Of a DNA stretch of 64,000 nt, positions 52,959 to 61,127 are shown one piece after another. Made by a program: the position numbers and the translations under genes. The notes under the pieces are model-generated. The model did no database searches, was not told where the DNA came from, and was given only the letters and a program-made list of their open reading frames with translations. Within the stretch, counting starts at the first letter, position 1. Every line of letters begins with the position of its first letter. This DNA comes from Chitinophagaceae bacterium. GTDB taxonomy: Bacteria > Bacteroidota > Bacteroidia > Chitinophagales > Chitinophagaceae. The stretch spans positions 62,001 to 126,000 of the forward strand of contig JADKKJ010000011.1 of the NCBI GenBank assembly GCA_016720565.1, in the 5' to 3' direction.

Positions 52959-52985
52959 AAGCCATAACGTTACGCGTTGTGGCTT
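52959..52985 (+). terminator. Rho-independent terminator after the PorP/SprF gene
   Basis: An 11-bp stem AAGCCATAACG/CGTTGTGGCTT (one G-T pair) with a 5-nt loop TTACG is followed by TTGTTTTT. The end of the hairpin's T tract overlaps the -33 TTG of the next promoter. Confidence 0.85.
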
Positions 52986-53014
52986 TTGTTTTTACGATTC
53001 GTTGAATATCTTTG
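52986..53014 (+). promoter_or_regulatory. Bacteroidota-type promoter for the small barrel-like protein gene
   Basis: TTG at 52986-52988 and TATCTTTG at 53007-53014, with an 18-nt spacer, match the consensus. The expected transcript start is about 53021, only about 9 nt before the ATG at 53030. Confidence 0.65.
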
Positions 53015-53029
53015 CATAAATCCAAACCA

Positions 53030-53584
53030 ATGAAAAGATCTACTCTTTTAGCCATTGTGGCATTCTTCTGTTTATCATTTTCCGCCCGTTCGCAGGACCT
53101 TGGGTATAACACCAAAGATGCAGGTCTTGATTATCTATGGGTAAAAGACAGTCCCGGCATTAACCTTCAGATGGCCTTTAACGCCAAGATCCATCACTCC
53201 ATTATTACCAGTATAGGTTACAAAGAAGCCTGGCGTCCCATTCCCAATACGCACAATAACGAGAAAGGAAAAGGTATTGGTGTTTCCCTGGGATACCGCT
53301 ACTATTTTGGCATTATCCCAAAAGGGATCTTCCTTGGCGTTCGTACGCATTTATGGTCGATGGGAATGTATAAGACAGCGGATAACATGGCTGCGAACAG
53401 CAACCTGGTCATCGCACAGCCCAGTGCTGAAATTGGCTATACTGCAGTGGTCAATGACCTGGTCTTCTTTTCATTTTATTACTCCACCGGAAAACAATTC
53501 CAGGTAAGCGCTGCCGATAAAAGTTATGGATATGGCAAAGGTTCTGTCTCCGCTTTTGGCATTAGCGGTGGTGTTCGCTTTTAA
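53030..53584 (+). CDS. Exported protein of unknown function, probable small outer-membrane barrel
   Basis: The ATG at 53030 gives a signal peptide (MKRSTLLAIVAFFCLSFSARSQ); a TTG at 53012 lies inside the promoter and is rejected. The mature protein of about 162 residues is rich in alternating aromatic/Gly beta segments (IGVSLGYRYYFGIIPKGIFL, VSAFGISGGVRF) with a terminal aromatic residue, as in small outer-membrane barrels. I do not recognise a family. Its stop overlaps the convergent transporter gene by 4 nt. Confidence 0.7.
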   Translation: MKRSTLLAIVAFFCLSFSARSQDLGYNTKDAGLDYLWVKDSPGINLQMAFNAKIHHSIITSIGYKEAWRPIPNTHNNEKGKGIGVSLGYRYYFGIIPKGIFLGVRTHLWSMGMYKTADNMAANSNLVIAQPSAEIGYTAVVNDLVFFSFYYSTGKQFQVSAADKSYGYGKGSVSAFGISGGVRF

Positions 53585-55077
53585 TGAGGAAAGCTAATTA
53601 ATCGCGGAAGAAGAAACCAGCAAAACAGGGTGATCAGTACCATCGAAATGATGTTCATGATAAACCCCGCCTTCACCATTTCCTTTAATCGAATATGCCC
53701 GCTGGCGAATACAATAGCATTAGGCGGTGTTCCCATAGGCAACATGCCGGCGCAACTGGCGCCAAGGGTCATGGGTATTCCTAAAAGCAAAGGGTTCATA
53801 CCAACGGCATCCGCCAATGCGGAAATGACCGGCGCAAAAACGATCACCTGCGCCACATTACTCATTACTTCACTAACGAATAAGGAAACAAAAACAGTGA
53901 CCAGCACCAGGATAAATCCCGCGTGGGAGAATTGTCCCAGCCAATGACCCAACTGCTGGATCAACCCTGCTTTTTCCATCGCTCCTGCCAAGGCAATACC
54001 ACCTCCAAAAAGCAGTAAGATGCCCCAGGCCATTTTTTGCGTATCCTCCCAAACCAGCAGTGTGGTTCTTTCATTTGTATTTTCATCTTTCTCTCCTTCC
54101 GGCTTTTCCTCTATCTTCTTTTTACCTGCAGGAAAAATAAACAGGGCCAGCGCGCAGATCAATGCGATCATGGTATCATCCAGCTTAAAAACAGATTGCA
54201 CGTCATTGATAAGCGTCCGGAATATCCATAAAAATGCAGTGCCAATAAAAATGATCAGCACTCTTTTTTCAGCGGAAGAGACCGGACCAAGCTGGGTGAT
54301 CTCATCCCTGATCAACTGCCGGGTTTGATGGTCGGACTTAATATGATTTGGGAAAAGCAATTTCACCAATACAAAATAGAGGCAGAGCAATAAGAGAATG
54401 GCAAGCGGTGTGCAGATCATCATCCAATCCAGGAAATTCACTTCCATGTGATACTTTTTCTGGATATAGCCAACATAGGCCACATTGGGTGGCGTGCCGA
54501 TAATGGTGGCGATGCCGCCAATGTTGGAGGCATAGGCAATGGCCAGCATGATGGCCACGGCAAAATGCCTGGTGTTCCCATCTCCTTTATGATTATCCTG
54601 AATCACACGGATCACCGATAAAGCAATGGGAAACATCATCATGGTAGTGGCGGTGTTGCTTAGCCACATACTCAATAGTCCGGTGGCCAGTATAAACCCG
54701 AATACGATGCGGTTACCACTGGTGCCCGTGATCTTTACAATGTTCAGGGCAATTCTTTTATGAAGGTTCCATTTTTCAATGGCCAATCCCAGCATGAACC
54801 CGCCCATGAAAAGAAAGATCACCGGGTTGGCATAAGGCGCCGCTGTTTCTTCCAGTGTAGCCAGTTTGAATAATGGAAAAGCCACCAGGGGCAACAGGGC
54901 CACCACCGGCATAGGCAATGCTTCTGTGATCCACCAGGTGATCATCAACCCACCGATAGCAAGTACAAGTGAAGCGGAACGACCTACTGAAAAAGGGTCC
55001 AGGGAATACAGTAGGAATGCAATGGCAAGTCCGGCAAGAAGCCAGACAGTCTTTTGGTGATGTTTTAAAATAGTCAC
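53581..55077 (-). CDS. DASS/SLC13 family sodium-coupled anion symporter
   Basis: This 498-residue protein has about 12 membrane segments and the two family motifs: SNTATTMMMFPIALSVI (about residues 138-154) and GTPPNAIVFASGHI (about 455-468). DASS proteins import dicarboxylates, sulfate or similar anions with Na+. The cytoplasmic loop at about 315-340 is rich in Lys and Glu (KKKIEEKPEGEKDENTNERT). The substrate cannot be told from sequence. It stands alone, convergent with the small barrel protein. Confidence 0.9.
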   Translation of the reverse strand: MTILKHHQKTVWLLAGLAIAFLLYSLDPFSVGRSASLVLAIGGLMITWWITEALPMPVVALLPLVAFPLFKLATLEETAAPYANPVIFLFMGGFMLGLAIEKWNLHKRIALNIVKITGTSGNRIVFGFILATGLLSMWLSNTATTMMMFPIALSVIRVIQDNHKGDGNTRHFAVAIMLAIAYASNIGGIATIIGTPPNVAYVGYIQKKYHMEVNFLDWMMICTPLAILLLLCLYFVLVKLLFPNHIKSDHQTRQLIRDEITQLGPVSSAEKRVLIIFIGTAFLWIFRTLINDVQSVFKLDDTMIALICALALFIFPAGKKKIEEKPEGEKDENTNERTTLLVWEDTQKMAWGILLLFGGGIALAGAMEKAGLIQQLGHWLGQFSHAGFILVLVTVFVSLFVSEVMSNVAQVIVFAPVISALADAVGMNPLLLGIPMTLGASCAGMLPMGTPPNAIVFASGHIRLKEMVKAGFIMNIISMVLITLFCWFLLPRLISFPH

Positions 55078-55191
55078 TTGGTAAATTTAACTCACATATG
55101 GATTCAACTTAATAAAAAATCGATAGGGTAACAAGGCATCGTCTCCGGCGTAATCAACGCCTATCCACCATTCCCTCATTCCCCATTACCT

Positions 55192-55956
55192 TTGCCGCAA
55201 ATCATTCCCTTGCTCAAAGAGATCGTAATTGCCATAGAAGGTTGGGAAGAGGCCCGCTTATTTATTAAAAAGCACCGCCTGTTCCGATGGATACTGATCC
55301 CCGGCATCATCTATACCATTCTTTTTTTCCTTGGCATGTGGTTCTTCTTCCGTTCGGCCGATTCTGCCGTATCGTGGATGAGCAGCAACCTCAATATAGA
55401 GAACTGGCTTCAAAAAGAAAGAAGTGAATGGCTGAGTTTCCTTTTTGTGATGACGGGCATGATGCTTCGCCTGATACTTGTCTTACTTTATTTTTCTTTT
55501 TTCAAATATGTCATCCTGATACTGGGTTCTCCGCTTTTCGCTTTTCTCAGTGAGAAAACAGAATCCAGTATTGAAGGAAAAGAATATAGTTTCAAATTCT
55601 CTGAAGTAAAAAAAGACTGCCTGCGAAACATAACCCTCAGCCTGCGCAACTGCGGATGGCAAACCGTATACCTGCTGGCGCTGGTATTATTGTCGCTGGT
55701 GCCCCTGGTAGGATGGATCACCCCGGTGATCGCATTATTGATGGAAGGATATTATTTCGGGTTCTCCATGCTCGATTACAGTTTCGCAAGGGTAGAATTC
55801 AGTCCATCTCAAAGCGTTCATTTCATGGGCAGGCATAAAGGACTGGCCATTGGCAATGGCTTATTATTTTATGTGATGCATGCACTGATCGTTCTGGCTC
55901 CGGCCTATGCCATTATCGCCGCTACACTTAGCGTGCATAAAATGAAAAACAGCTGA
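55192..55956 (+). CDS. EI24/CysZ-like membrane protein
   Basis: This protein of up to 254 residues has four to six membrane helices (about 34-52, 80-100, 103-122, 155-175, 178-195, 220-245) and the EI24/CysZ pattern YVILILGSPLFAFLSEKTE. CysZ imports sulfate in some bacteria, but the Bacteroidota members are unassigned. No ATG fits; TTG at 55192 and TTG at 55210 are both possible. A TACCTTTG promoter-like box at 55187-55194 overlaps the first, which favours 55210. It ends 1 nt before the RsmI-like gene, so the two are an operon. Confidence 0.78.
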   Translation: MPQIIPLLKEIVIAIEGWEEARLFIKKHRLFRWILIPGIIYTILFFLGMWFFFRSADSAVSWMSSNLNIENWLQKERSEWLSFLFVMTGMMLRLILVLLYFSFFKYVILILGSPLFAFLSEKTESSIEGKEYSFKFSEVKKDCLRNITLSLRNCGWQTVYLLALVLLSLVPLVGWITPVIALLMEGYYFGFSMLDYSFARVEFSPSQSVHFMGRHKGLAIGNGLLFYVMHALIVLAPAYAIIAATLSVHKMKNS

Positions 55957-55957
55957 T

Positions 55958-56668
55958 ATGTCAACGGTCTATCTTATCCCCTCCCTGCTGCATGAAGAAG
56001 GCACAAACGCCATTCCAGTCTATGTGCTGGATGCGATAAAAGACTGTTCCGTATTTTTTGTGGAGAATGAAAGAACCACTCGCCGCTATTTTAAACAACT
56101 CTGGAAAACGTATCTGCCAGGGTCTGCCATTGTGATAGACGACCATGAATGGGTTCTGATCGATGAAAAGGCTGGATCCATCTTCCGGCAAAAGATCAAA
56201 GAAGGAAAAAATATTGGTATTGTAAGTGAAGCTGGTTGTCCCGGGGTGGCCGATCCCGGGCAGGTCCTGGTCACTATCGCCCAGCAAATGGGGGCCAGGG
56301 TAAAACCATTGGTAGGACCGAGTTCCATTTTACTGGCATTGATGGCTTCCGGAATGAATGGACAGCAATTCAGTTTTGCTGGTTACCTGCCCATTGATAT
56401 CACTGAAAGAGCAAATGCCATTAAAGAACAGGAACAACTATCTGCCAGGTATAAAAGCACGCAGATCTTTATAGAAACACCTTACAGGAATAACCAGCTG
56501 CTGGAAACCATGCTGAAGACCTGCCAGGATAAGACCAGGATCTGTGTAGCGGTTAACCTGACGGGAAGAACGGAGAGCATCCGAACGATGACCGTTGCCC
56601 AGTGGAAAAGCCAGGTGCCCGACCTCCATAAAAAGCCTGCGATCTTCCTCCTTTATGCTGAACCCTGA
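55958..56668 (+). CDS. RsmI-like SAM-dependent (tetrapyrrole-type) methyltransferase
   Basis: This 236-residue protein is related to RsmI, which 2'-O-methylates C1402 of 16S rRNA. Visible motifs: VYLIPSLLHEEG at the N-terminus (RsmI: LYLVPTPIGN-like), IGIVSEAGCPGVADPG (about 87-102), VKPLVGPSSILLALMASG (about 115-132) and FIETPYRNNQLLETML (about 168-183). The C-terminal part of full-length RsmI is missing, so it belongs to the shorter branch common in Bacteroidota. Another tetrapyrrole-methylase-fold substrate is possible. Confidence 0.82.
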   Translation: MSTVYLIPSLLHEEGTNAIPVYVLDAIKDCSVFFVENERTTRRYFKQLWKTYLPGSAIVIDDHEWVLIDEKAGSIFRQKIKEGKNIGIVSEAGCPGVADPGQVLVTIAQQMGARVKPLVGPSSILLALMASGMNGQQFSFAGYLPIDITERANAIKEQEQLSARYKSTQIFIETPYRNNQLLETMLKTCQDKTRICVAVNLTGRTESIRTMTVAQWKSQVPDLHKKPAIFLLYAEP

Positions 56669-56725
56669 ACACTGAGTAATAGCAATTTAACGGTAGTGCT
56701 TCCCATGCAGATCATAACAAAATTT

Positions 56726-56759
56726 TTGGCACGATAAAGAAATTAATAGTATACATTTG
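56726..56759 (+). promoter_or_regulatory. Bacteroidota-type promoter of the arginine operon
   Basis: TTG at 56726-56728 and TACATTTG at 56752-56759, spaced by 23 nt, match the TTG/TAnnTTTG consensus. The expected start site is near 56766, about 15 nt before the leader ORF and 230 nt before the first arg gene. Confidence 0.7.
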
Positions 56760-56780
56760 TGCTCCTTTTTAAACAAGGAA

Positions 56781-56903
56781 ATGGTTAACATTCTGACACA
56801 TACAAAACAGTTCGCCTTTCATGCGCCCATCACCAGTGGTGTGTACGCAGTAGGCTATGATGTGTTCACCTTTTCACGTCCCCGACGTCGTTCTGCATTC
56901 TGA
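56781..56903 (+). CDS. Arginine operon leader peptide (40 residues, Arg-rich end)
   Basis: This short ORF starts at the ATG at 56781, preceded by an AAGGA-type ribosome site (AACAAGGAA), which is rare in this window. The 40-residue product begins MVNILTHTKQ and ends FSRPRRRSAF. The Arg codons (CGT at 56877, CGA 56883, CGT 56886, CGT 56889) lie just before the stop. The stop lies inside the left arm of a hairpin. Position between the promoter and an arginine operon, and the Arg run, suggest a leader peptide for ribosome-mediated attenuation. No search was run, so this is inference from layout and codons. Confidence 0.72.
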   Translation: MVNILTHTKQFAFHAPITSGVYAVGYDVFTFSRPRRRSAF

Positions 56904-56980
56904 CAGGACGAACCTCTCACCACGGTCCCTGTCAGTGGAAAAATCCCGCAAAGAAATTCATTTGGCTGGTGAGCCGTTTT
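56900..56980 (+). promoter_or_regulatory. Attenuator-like competing hairpins between leader ORF and arg genes
   Basis: Hairpin 1 pairs CTGACAGG (56900-56907) with CCTGTCAG (56928-56935), 8 bp, and contains the leader stop codon. Its loop segment CTCACCA (56916-56922) can instead pair with TGGTGAG (56967-56973), 7 bp. The latter segment is also part of a small hairpin GGCT-GGTG-AGCC (56964-56975) followed by GTTTT, which could act as a weak terminator. A ribosome stalled on the Arg codons would cover the left arm of hairpin 1 and free the loop for the alternative pairing. The terminator stem is only 4 bp, so its strength is doubtful. Confidence 0.55.
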
Positions 56981-56998
56981 AATTCTTTCCTGACATAA

Positions 56999-57715
56999 AT
57001 GAACGATCCGAAAATCATTATCAGGGTGGCCACGGCCTCCGACAAAGTTTATTCGGCTACTATCACCGATGAAATGGCAGCATCTGCCGCCGCCAGGGGA
57101 ACGGGTATTGCTAAACGTACGCCAGACTATATCGAACAAAAGATCGATGAAGGCAAGGCTGTGATCGCTATCACCGACCAGAATGAATGGGTGGGTTTCT
57201 GTTATATTGAGACCTGGAGCCATGGAGAATATGTGGCTAACAGTGGATTGATCGTAGCTCCTGCCTTCCGAAAAAGCGGCGTAGCCAAATCCATCAAGCA
57301 AAAAATATTCAACCTTTCCCGCGAGAAATATCCGAACGCAAAAATATTCGGACTGACCACAGGGCTGGCTGTTATGAAGATCAACAGCGACCTGGGATAT
57401 GAGCCCGTAACTTATTCCGAGCTCACCCAGGATGAAGCATTCTGGGCCGGCTGTAAAAGCTGCGTGAACTACGAGATCCTGATGAGCAAAGAAAGAAAGA
57501 ACTGCATGTGTACGGCCATGCTGTATGATCCAAAAGACCATTATGAGCCGGAAGAGACCAAAGAGTTCTTTACGGAGAATGCCAAAGGTTTTGAAAGATT
57601 GCTACGCCTGAAACAATGGAAATTACTTAAGCCGTTCCTGAAAAAAGACCGGGATGACAAAGAAGGAAATGGTGGCAAGCCAAAATCCTTCCTTCACCTT
57701 TTTTTCAATTTATAA
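56999..57715 (+). CDS. GNAT-family N-acyltransferase, candidate first enzyme of arginine synthesis
   Basis: This 238-residue protein has a GNAT fold (about residues 1-150): EWVGFCYIETWSHGEYVANS then GLIVAPAFRKSGVAKSIKQK, which is the acyl-CoA binding region (R/Q-x-x-G-x-G/A type; here RKSGVAKSI). The C-terminal 90 residues, with CKSCVNYEIL and KERKNCMCTAMLYDP, are Cys- and Lys-rich and not recognised. It is the first gene of the arg operon, 12 nt before argG. By position it is likely an N-acetylglutamate or N-succinylglutamate synthase (argA role), but GNAT substrates cannot be read from sequence. Confidence 0.75.
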   Translation: MNDPKIIIRVATASDKVYSATITDEMAASAAARGTGIAKRTPDYIEQKIDEGKAVIAITDQNEWVGFCYIETWSHGEYVANSGLIVAPAFRKSGVAKSIKQKIFNLSREKYPNAKIFGLTTGLAVMKINSDLGYEPVTYSELTQDEAFWAGCKSCVNYEILMSKERKNCMCTAMLYDPKDHYEPEETKEFFTENAKGFERLLRLKQWKLLKPFLKKDRDDKEGNGGKPKSFLHLFFNL

Positions 57716-57726
57716 TTTGACCGACC

Positions 57727-58926
57727 ATGTCTAAAAAAGTTGTGCTGGGCTTCAGTGGCGGACTTGATACCTCCTTCTGCGTAAAATATCTCAGCGAGGA
57801 TAAAGGTTACGAGGTGCATAGCATCATTGTGAACACAGGTGGTTTCAGCGAGGAAGAACTTAAACAGGTAGAAGCGCATGCCTATAAACTGGGTGTAAAA
57901 ACACATACGACTATCAATGCGGTAAAAGACTATTACGATAGAATTATAAGGTACCTGGTTTATGGAAATGTTTTAAAGAACAATACCTATCCCCTCTCCG
58001 TTTCCGCAGAGAGATTAAGCCAGGCCCTGCATATCGCGCAGCATAGTCTGGCGTTGAAAGCTGATGCTGTTGCGCATGGTTCTACCGGCGCAGGCAATGA
58101 CCAGGTCCGCTTTGATATGATCTTTCATATCATGATCCCGGGTGTTGAGATCATCACACCTATCCGTGACCTGAAACTCAGCCGCGAGGAAGAGATCAGT
58201 TACCTGAAAGAAAAAGGCGTTGAAATGAATGCAGAGAAGGCTATGTATTCCATCAATAAAGGATTGTGGGGCACCAGCGTGGGTGGAAAAGAAACACTTT
58301 CCTCCAAAGGAATGCTTCCTGAATCGGCATGGCCTACACAGGTGACCAAAACCGGAAATGAAGAAATTAAACTGGGTTTTATAAAAGGGGAGCTTACTGC
58401 TGTGAACGATAAAAAATTCCCCCATCCTTCAGAAGCCATACAATACCTGCAAACAATTGCCGGGCCTTACGGTATTGGCCGTGATGTGCATGTGGGCGAT
58501 ACCATCATTGGAATAAAAGGGCGTGTTGGCTTTGAAGCGGCAGCGCCTATGCTCATATTAAAAGCGCATCATGCGCTGGAAAAACATGTACTTACCAAAT
58601 GGCAGCTGCAATGGAAAGACCAGCTTGCCCAGTTTTATGGAAACTGGCTGCATGAAGGACAGATCCTGGACCCGGTGATGAGAGATATTGAAAGCTTCCT
58701 GGAGAACAGCCAGCAGAATGTTACCGGCGAAGTCTTTATACAACTTATGCCTTATCGTTTCCAGGTGATCGGCATTGATTCTGCCTTCGACCTGATGAAC
58801 AGTAAATTTGGTAAATACGGCGAGATGAACAGCGGATTCACCGGTGAAGACGTAAGAGGATTCTCTAAGATCTTCGGCAACCAGGTGGCCATCTGGAACA
58901 AAGTAAATAATAAGGCGGGCGAATAA
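57727..58926 (+). CDS. argG: Argininosuccinate synthase
   Basis: This 399-residue enzyme joins citrulline and aspartate using ATP. Signatures: VVLGFSGGLDTSFCVKYL at the N-terminus (PP-loop SGGLDTS), HGSTGAGNDQVRFD (about 118-131), SINKGLWGTSVGGKE (about 179-193). The C-terminal multimerisation region is present (MLILKAHHALEKHVLT). It lies 11 nt after the GNAT gene and 13 nt before argC. The first seven arg genes share the same direction with gaps of at most 46 nt. Confidence 0.96.
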   Translation: MSKKVVLGFSGGLDTSFCVKYLSEDKGYEVHSIIVNTGGFSEEELKQVEAHAYKLGVKTHTTINAVKDYYDRIIRYLVYGNVLKNNTYPLSVSAERLSQALHIAQHSLALKADAVAHGSTGAGNDQVRFDMIFHIMIPGVEIITPIRDLKLSREEEISYLKEKGVEMNAEKAMYSINKGLWGTSVGGKETLSSKGMLPESAWPTQVTKTGNEEIKLGFIKGELTAVNDKKFPHPSEAIQYLQTIAGPYGIGRDVHVGDTIIGIKGRVGFEAAAPMLILKAHHALEKHVLTKWQLQWKDQLAQFYGNWLHEGQILDPVMRDIESFLENSQQNVTGEVFIQLMPYRFQVIGIDSAFDLMNSKFGKYGEMNSGFTGEDVRGFSKIFGNQVAIWNKVNNKAGE

Positions 58927-58939
58927 CCGCTGAAAAATA

Positions 58940-59923
58940 ATGTCAACTACTCAATCAATAAAAGCAGGTATTATCGGCGGAGCCGGCTATACCGGGGGCG
59001 AACTCATTCGCCTGCTGGCAGACCATCCGGCTGTATCGATCGCTTTTATACATAGTCGCAGCAATGCAGGCAAGCCCGTGGCCAGTGTTCACCAGGACCT
59101 GCTGGGGCATGACCTGCTATTCACCGATCAGCTCAGGAATGATATAGATGTATTGTTCCTTTGCCTGGGACATGGTGAATCGCAAAAATTCCTTGCTGAG
59201 AATAAAATTGATGAAAGAATATTCATCATAGACCTGGCCAATGATTTCAGGCTGAAGGCCAATTCAAGATCAGGCAACCGTGAATTTGTTTATGGACTTC
59301 CGGAACTGAATCGTGATAAGATCCGCTCCGCTAATAATATTGCCAATCCCGGTTGTTTTGCAACTACTATTCAACTTGGATTATTGCCATTAGCAGGCAA
59401 AGGGCTGCTCAAAGAAATATTTACCACAGGCATCACCGGAAGCACGGGTGCCGGTCAGTCGTTAAGCGCCACTTCCCATTTTAGCTGGAGAGCAAACAAT
59501 ATACAGGCATATAAAACCCTGACCCATCAGCATCTTTCAGAAATTGGGGAATCACTGGCTCAATTGCAATCCGCTGCACCCGCCCTGAACTTTGTTCCCT
59601 GGAGAGGAGATTTTACCCGTGGTATTTTTATTTCCTCCCAGCTTCATTGTGATCTTGACCTGGAGGAACTCAATGTTCTTTATAAAGAATTTTATGCCGG
59701 CCATCCTTTTACGCATATAACGGAAGAGCCGGTATTCCTGAAGCAGGTGGTAAATACCAACCATTGTGTGATACAACTGGAAAAACAGGGCGATATACTG
59801 GTGGTGCATAGTGTGGCCGACAATTTGCTGAAAGGAGCCTGTGGCCAGGCCGTACAGAATATGAACCTGATGTTCAACCTTGATGAACGCTCCGGCCTTC
59901 ACCTGAAAGCAAATTATTTCTAG
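58940..59923 (+). CDS. argC: N-acetyl(succinyl)-gamma-glutamyl-phosphate reductase
   Basis: This 327-residue NADPH-dependent reductase has the Rossmann motif AGIIGGAGYTGGELIRLL (residues 8-25), the active-site Cys in NPGCFATTIQLGLLPL (about 138-153) and the ArgC family segment GITGSTGAGQSLSATSHF. The third enzyme of arginine synthesis. Followed by a 46-nt gap with CCCTAAA heptad repeats before argD. Confidence 0.95.
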   Translation: MSTTQSIKAGIIGGAGYTGGELIRLLADHPAVSIAFIHSRSNAGKPVASVHQDLLGHDLLFTDQLRNDIDVLFLCLGHGESQKFLAENKIDERIFIIDLANDFRLKANSRSGNREFVYGLPELNRDKIRSANNIANPGCFATTIQLGLLPLAGKGLLKEIFTTGITGSTGAGQSLSATSHFSWRANNIQAYKTLTHQHLSEIGESLAQLQSAAPALNFVPWRGDFTRGIFISSQLHCDLDLEELNVLYKEFYAGHPFTHITEEPVFLKQVVNTNHCVIQLEKQGDILVVHSVADNLLKGACGQAVQNMNLMFNLDERSGLHLKANYF

Positions 59924-59935
59924 GGCGCCAGGCAG

Positions 59936-59965
59936 CTAAACCCTAAACCCTAAACGCTAAACTAT
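59936..59965 (+). repeat. Telomere-like heptad repeats (CCCTAAA)n between argC and argD
   Basis: The stretch from 59936 reads CTAAA, then CCCTAAA twice, CGCTAAA, and CTATA. The same heptad family appears degenerately in the right arm of the inverted repeat near trmD (7275-7303; CTCTAAA, CCCTCAA, CTCTAAA). It lies between two genes of an operon, ending about 5 nt before the argD ATG. Function unknown. Confidence 0.6.
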
Positions 59966-59969
59966 ACTA

Positions 59970-61127
59970 ATGAATCTCTTCGATGTATACCCCATTAATG
60001 AAGTAACCATTGTAAAAGCAAAAGGCTCTTATGTATGGAGTGATAAGGGAGAGCAGTACCTTGACCTTTATGGTGGCCATGCAGTGATCAGCATTGGCCA
60101 TACCCATCCACATTGGGTAAAGCGAATTGAGGAGCAACTTGAAAAGATCGCCTTCTATTCCAATTCCATTCGTATCCCCCTGCAGCAGGAACTGGCTGCT
60201 AAGCTTGGAAAACTTTCCGGAAAGGAAGACTACCAGTTATTCCTTTGCAACAGCGGCGCTGAAGCCAATGAGAACGCACTGAAACTGGCCAGTTTTCACA
60301 ATGGCAGGAAAAAGATCGTAGCATTCAGCCGTTCTTTTCATGGCAGGACCTCCCTGGCGGTAGCGGTCACCGATAATAAAAATTATTCCGCTCCTGTAAA
60401 TGAAACCGATTCAGTGATCTTCCTTCCTTTCAATGATGAGCAAGCATTAGAAGCCTGTTTCAGCAAACATGGGAAAGAGATCTCATCCGTGATCATTGAA
60501 GGAATACAGGGTGTGGGTGGTATCAATGTAGCGGAGGAATCTTTCCTGAAAAAGATCCGCAGTCTATGCGATCAATACGGGGCAGTATATATAGCTGATA
60601 GTGTACAATGCGGTTATGGTCGCACCGGGAAATTTTTCAGCCATGATTTTGCAGGTGTAAATGCCGATATCTATACCATGGCCAAAGGAATGGGAAATGG
60701 TTTCCCTGTTGCTGGATTGATCATTGCACCTCATATCAGGCCAAAACATTTTCAGCTGGGTACTACGTTTGGCGGAAACCACCTTGCCTGCGCAGCCGCA
60801 CTGGCCGTTTTGGAAGTGATGGAGGAGGAAAAATTATTAGGAAACGCCGTTATGGTAGGTAAATTCCTTCGTGATGAATTAGGCGCCATTCCACAATTGA
60901 AAAATCTCCGCGGTCGCGGATTGATGATAGGTTTTGATGTGCCGGAAGAACTGAAGGACCTGAAGAAGAACCTGCTCTGGAACCAGAAGATCTTTACTGG
61001 TGAGGCCAAACCGAATGTGATCCGTTTACTTCCTTCGCTGGGCCTGAAGAAAAAAGACGCAGAACAATTCATTGAAGCAATAAAAGAAGAGATTCAACTT
61101 TTAGAATCAACCATAGTTCAATCATGA
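59970..61127 (+). CDS. argD: Acetylornithine/succinylornithine aminotransferase
   Basis: This 385-residue PLP enzyme of the class III aminotransferases has LYGGHAVISIGHTHPHWV near the start, CNSGAEANENALKLA (about 93-107), FHGRTSLAVAV, ADSVQCGYGRTGKFF (Asp about 211) and the PLP lysine in MAKGMGNGFPVAGLI (about 235). It forms the N-acylated ornithine from the semialdehyde. The stop overlaps the argF' start by 4 nt (ATGA). Confidence 0.94.
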   Translation: MNLFDVYPINEVTIVKAKGSYVWSDKGEQYLDLYGGHAVISIGHTHPHWVKRIEEQLEKIAFYSNSIRIPLQQELAAKLGKLSGKEDYQLFLCNSGAEANENALKLASFHNGRKKIVAFSRSFHGRTSLAVAVTDNKNYSAPVNETDSVIFLPFNDEQALEACFSKHGKEISSVIIEGIQGVGGINVAEESFLKKIRSLCDQYGAVYIADSVQCGYGRTGKFFSHDFAGVNADIYTMAKGMGNGFPVAGLIIAPHIRPKHFQLGTTFGGNHLACAAALAVLEVMEEEKLLGNAVMVGKFLRDELGAIPQLKNLRGRGLMIGFDVPEELKDLKKNLLWNQKIFTGEAKPNVIRLLPSLGLKKKDAEQFIEAIKEEIQLLESTIVQS

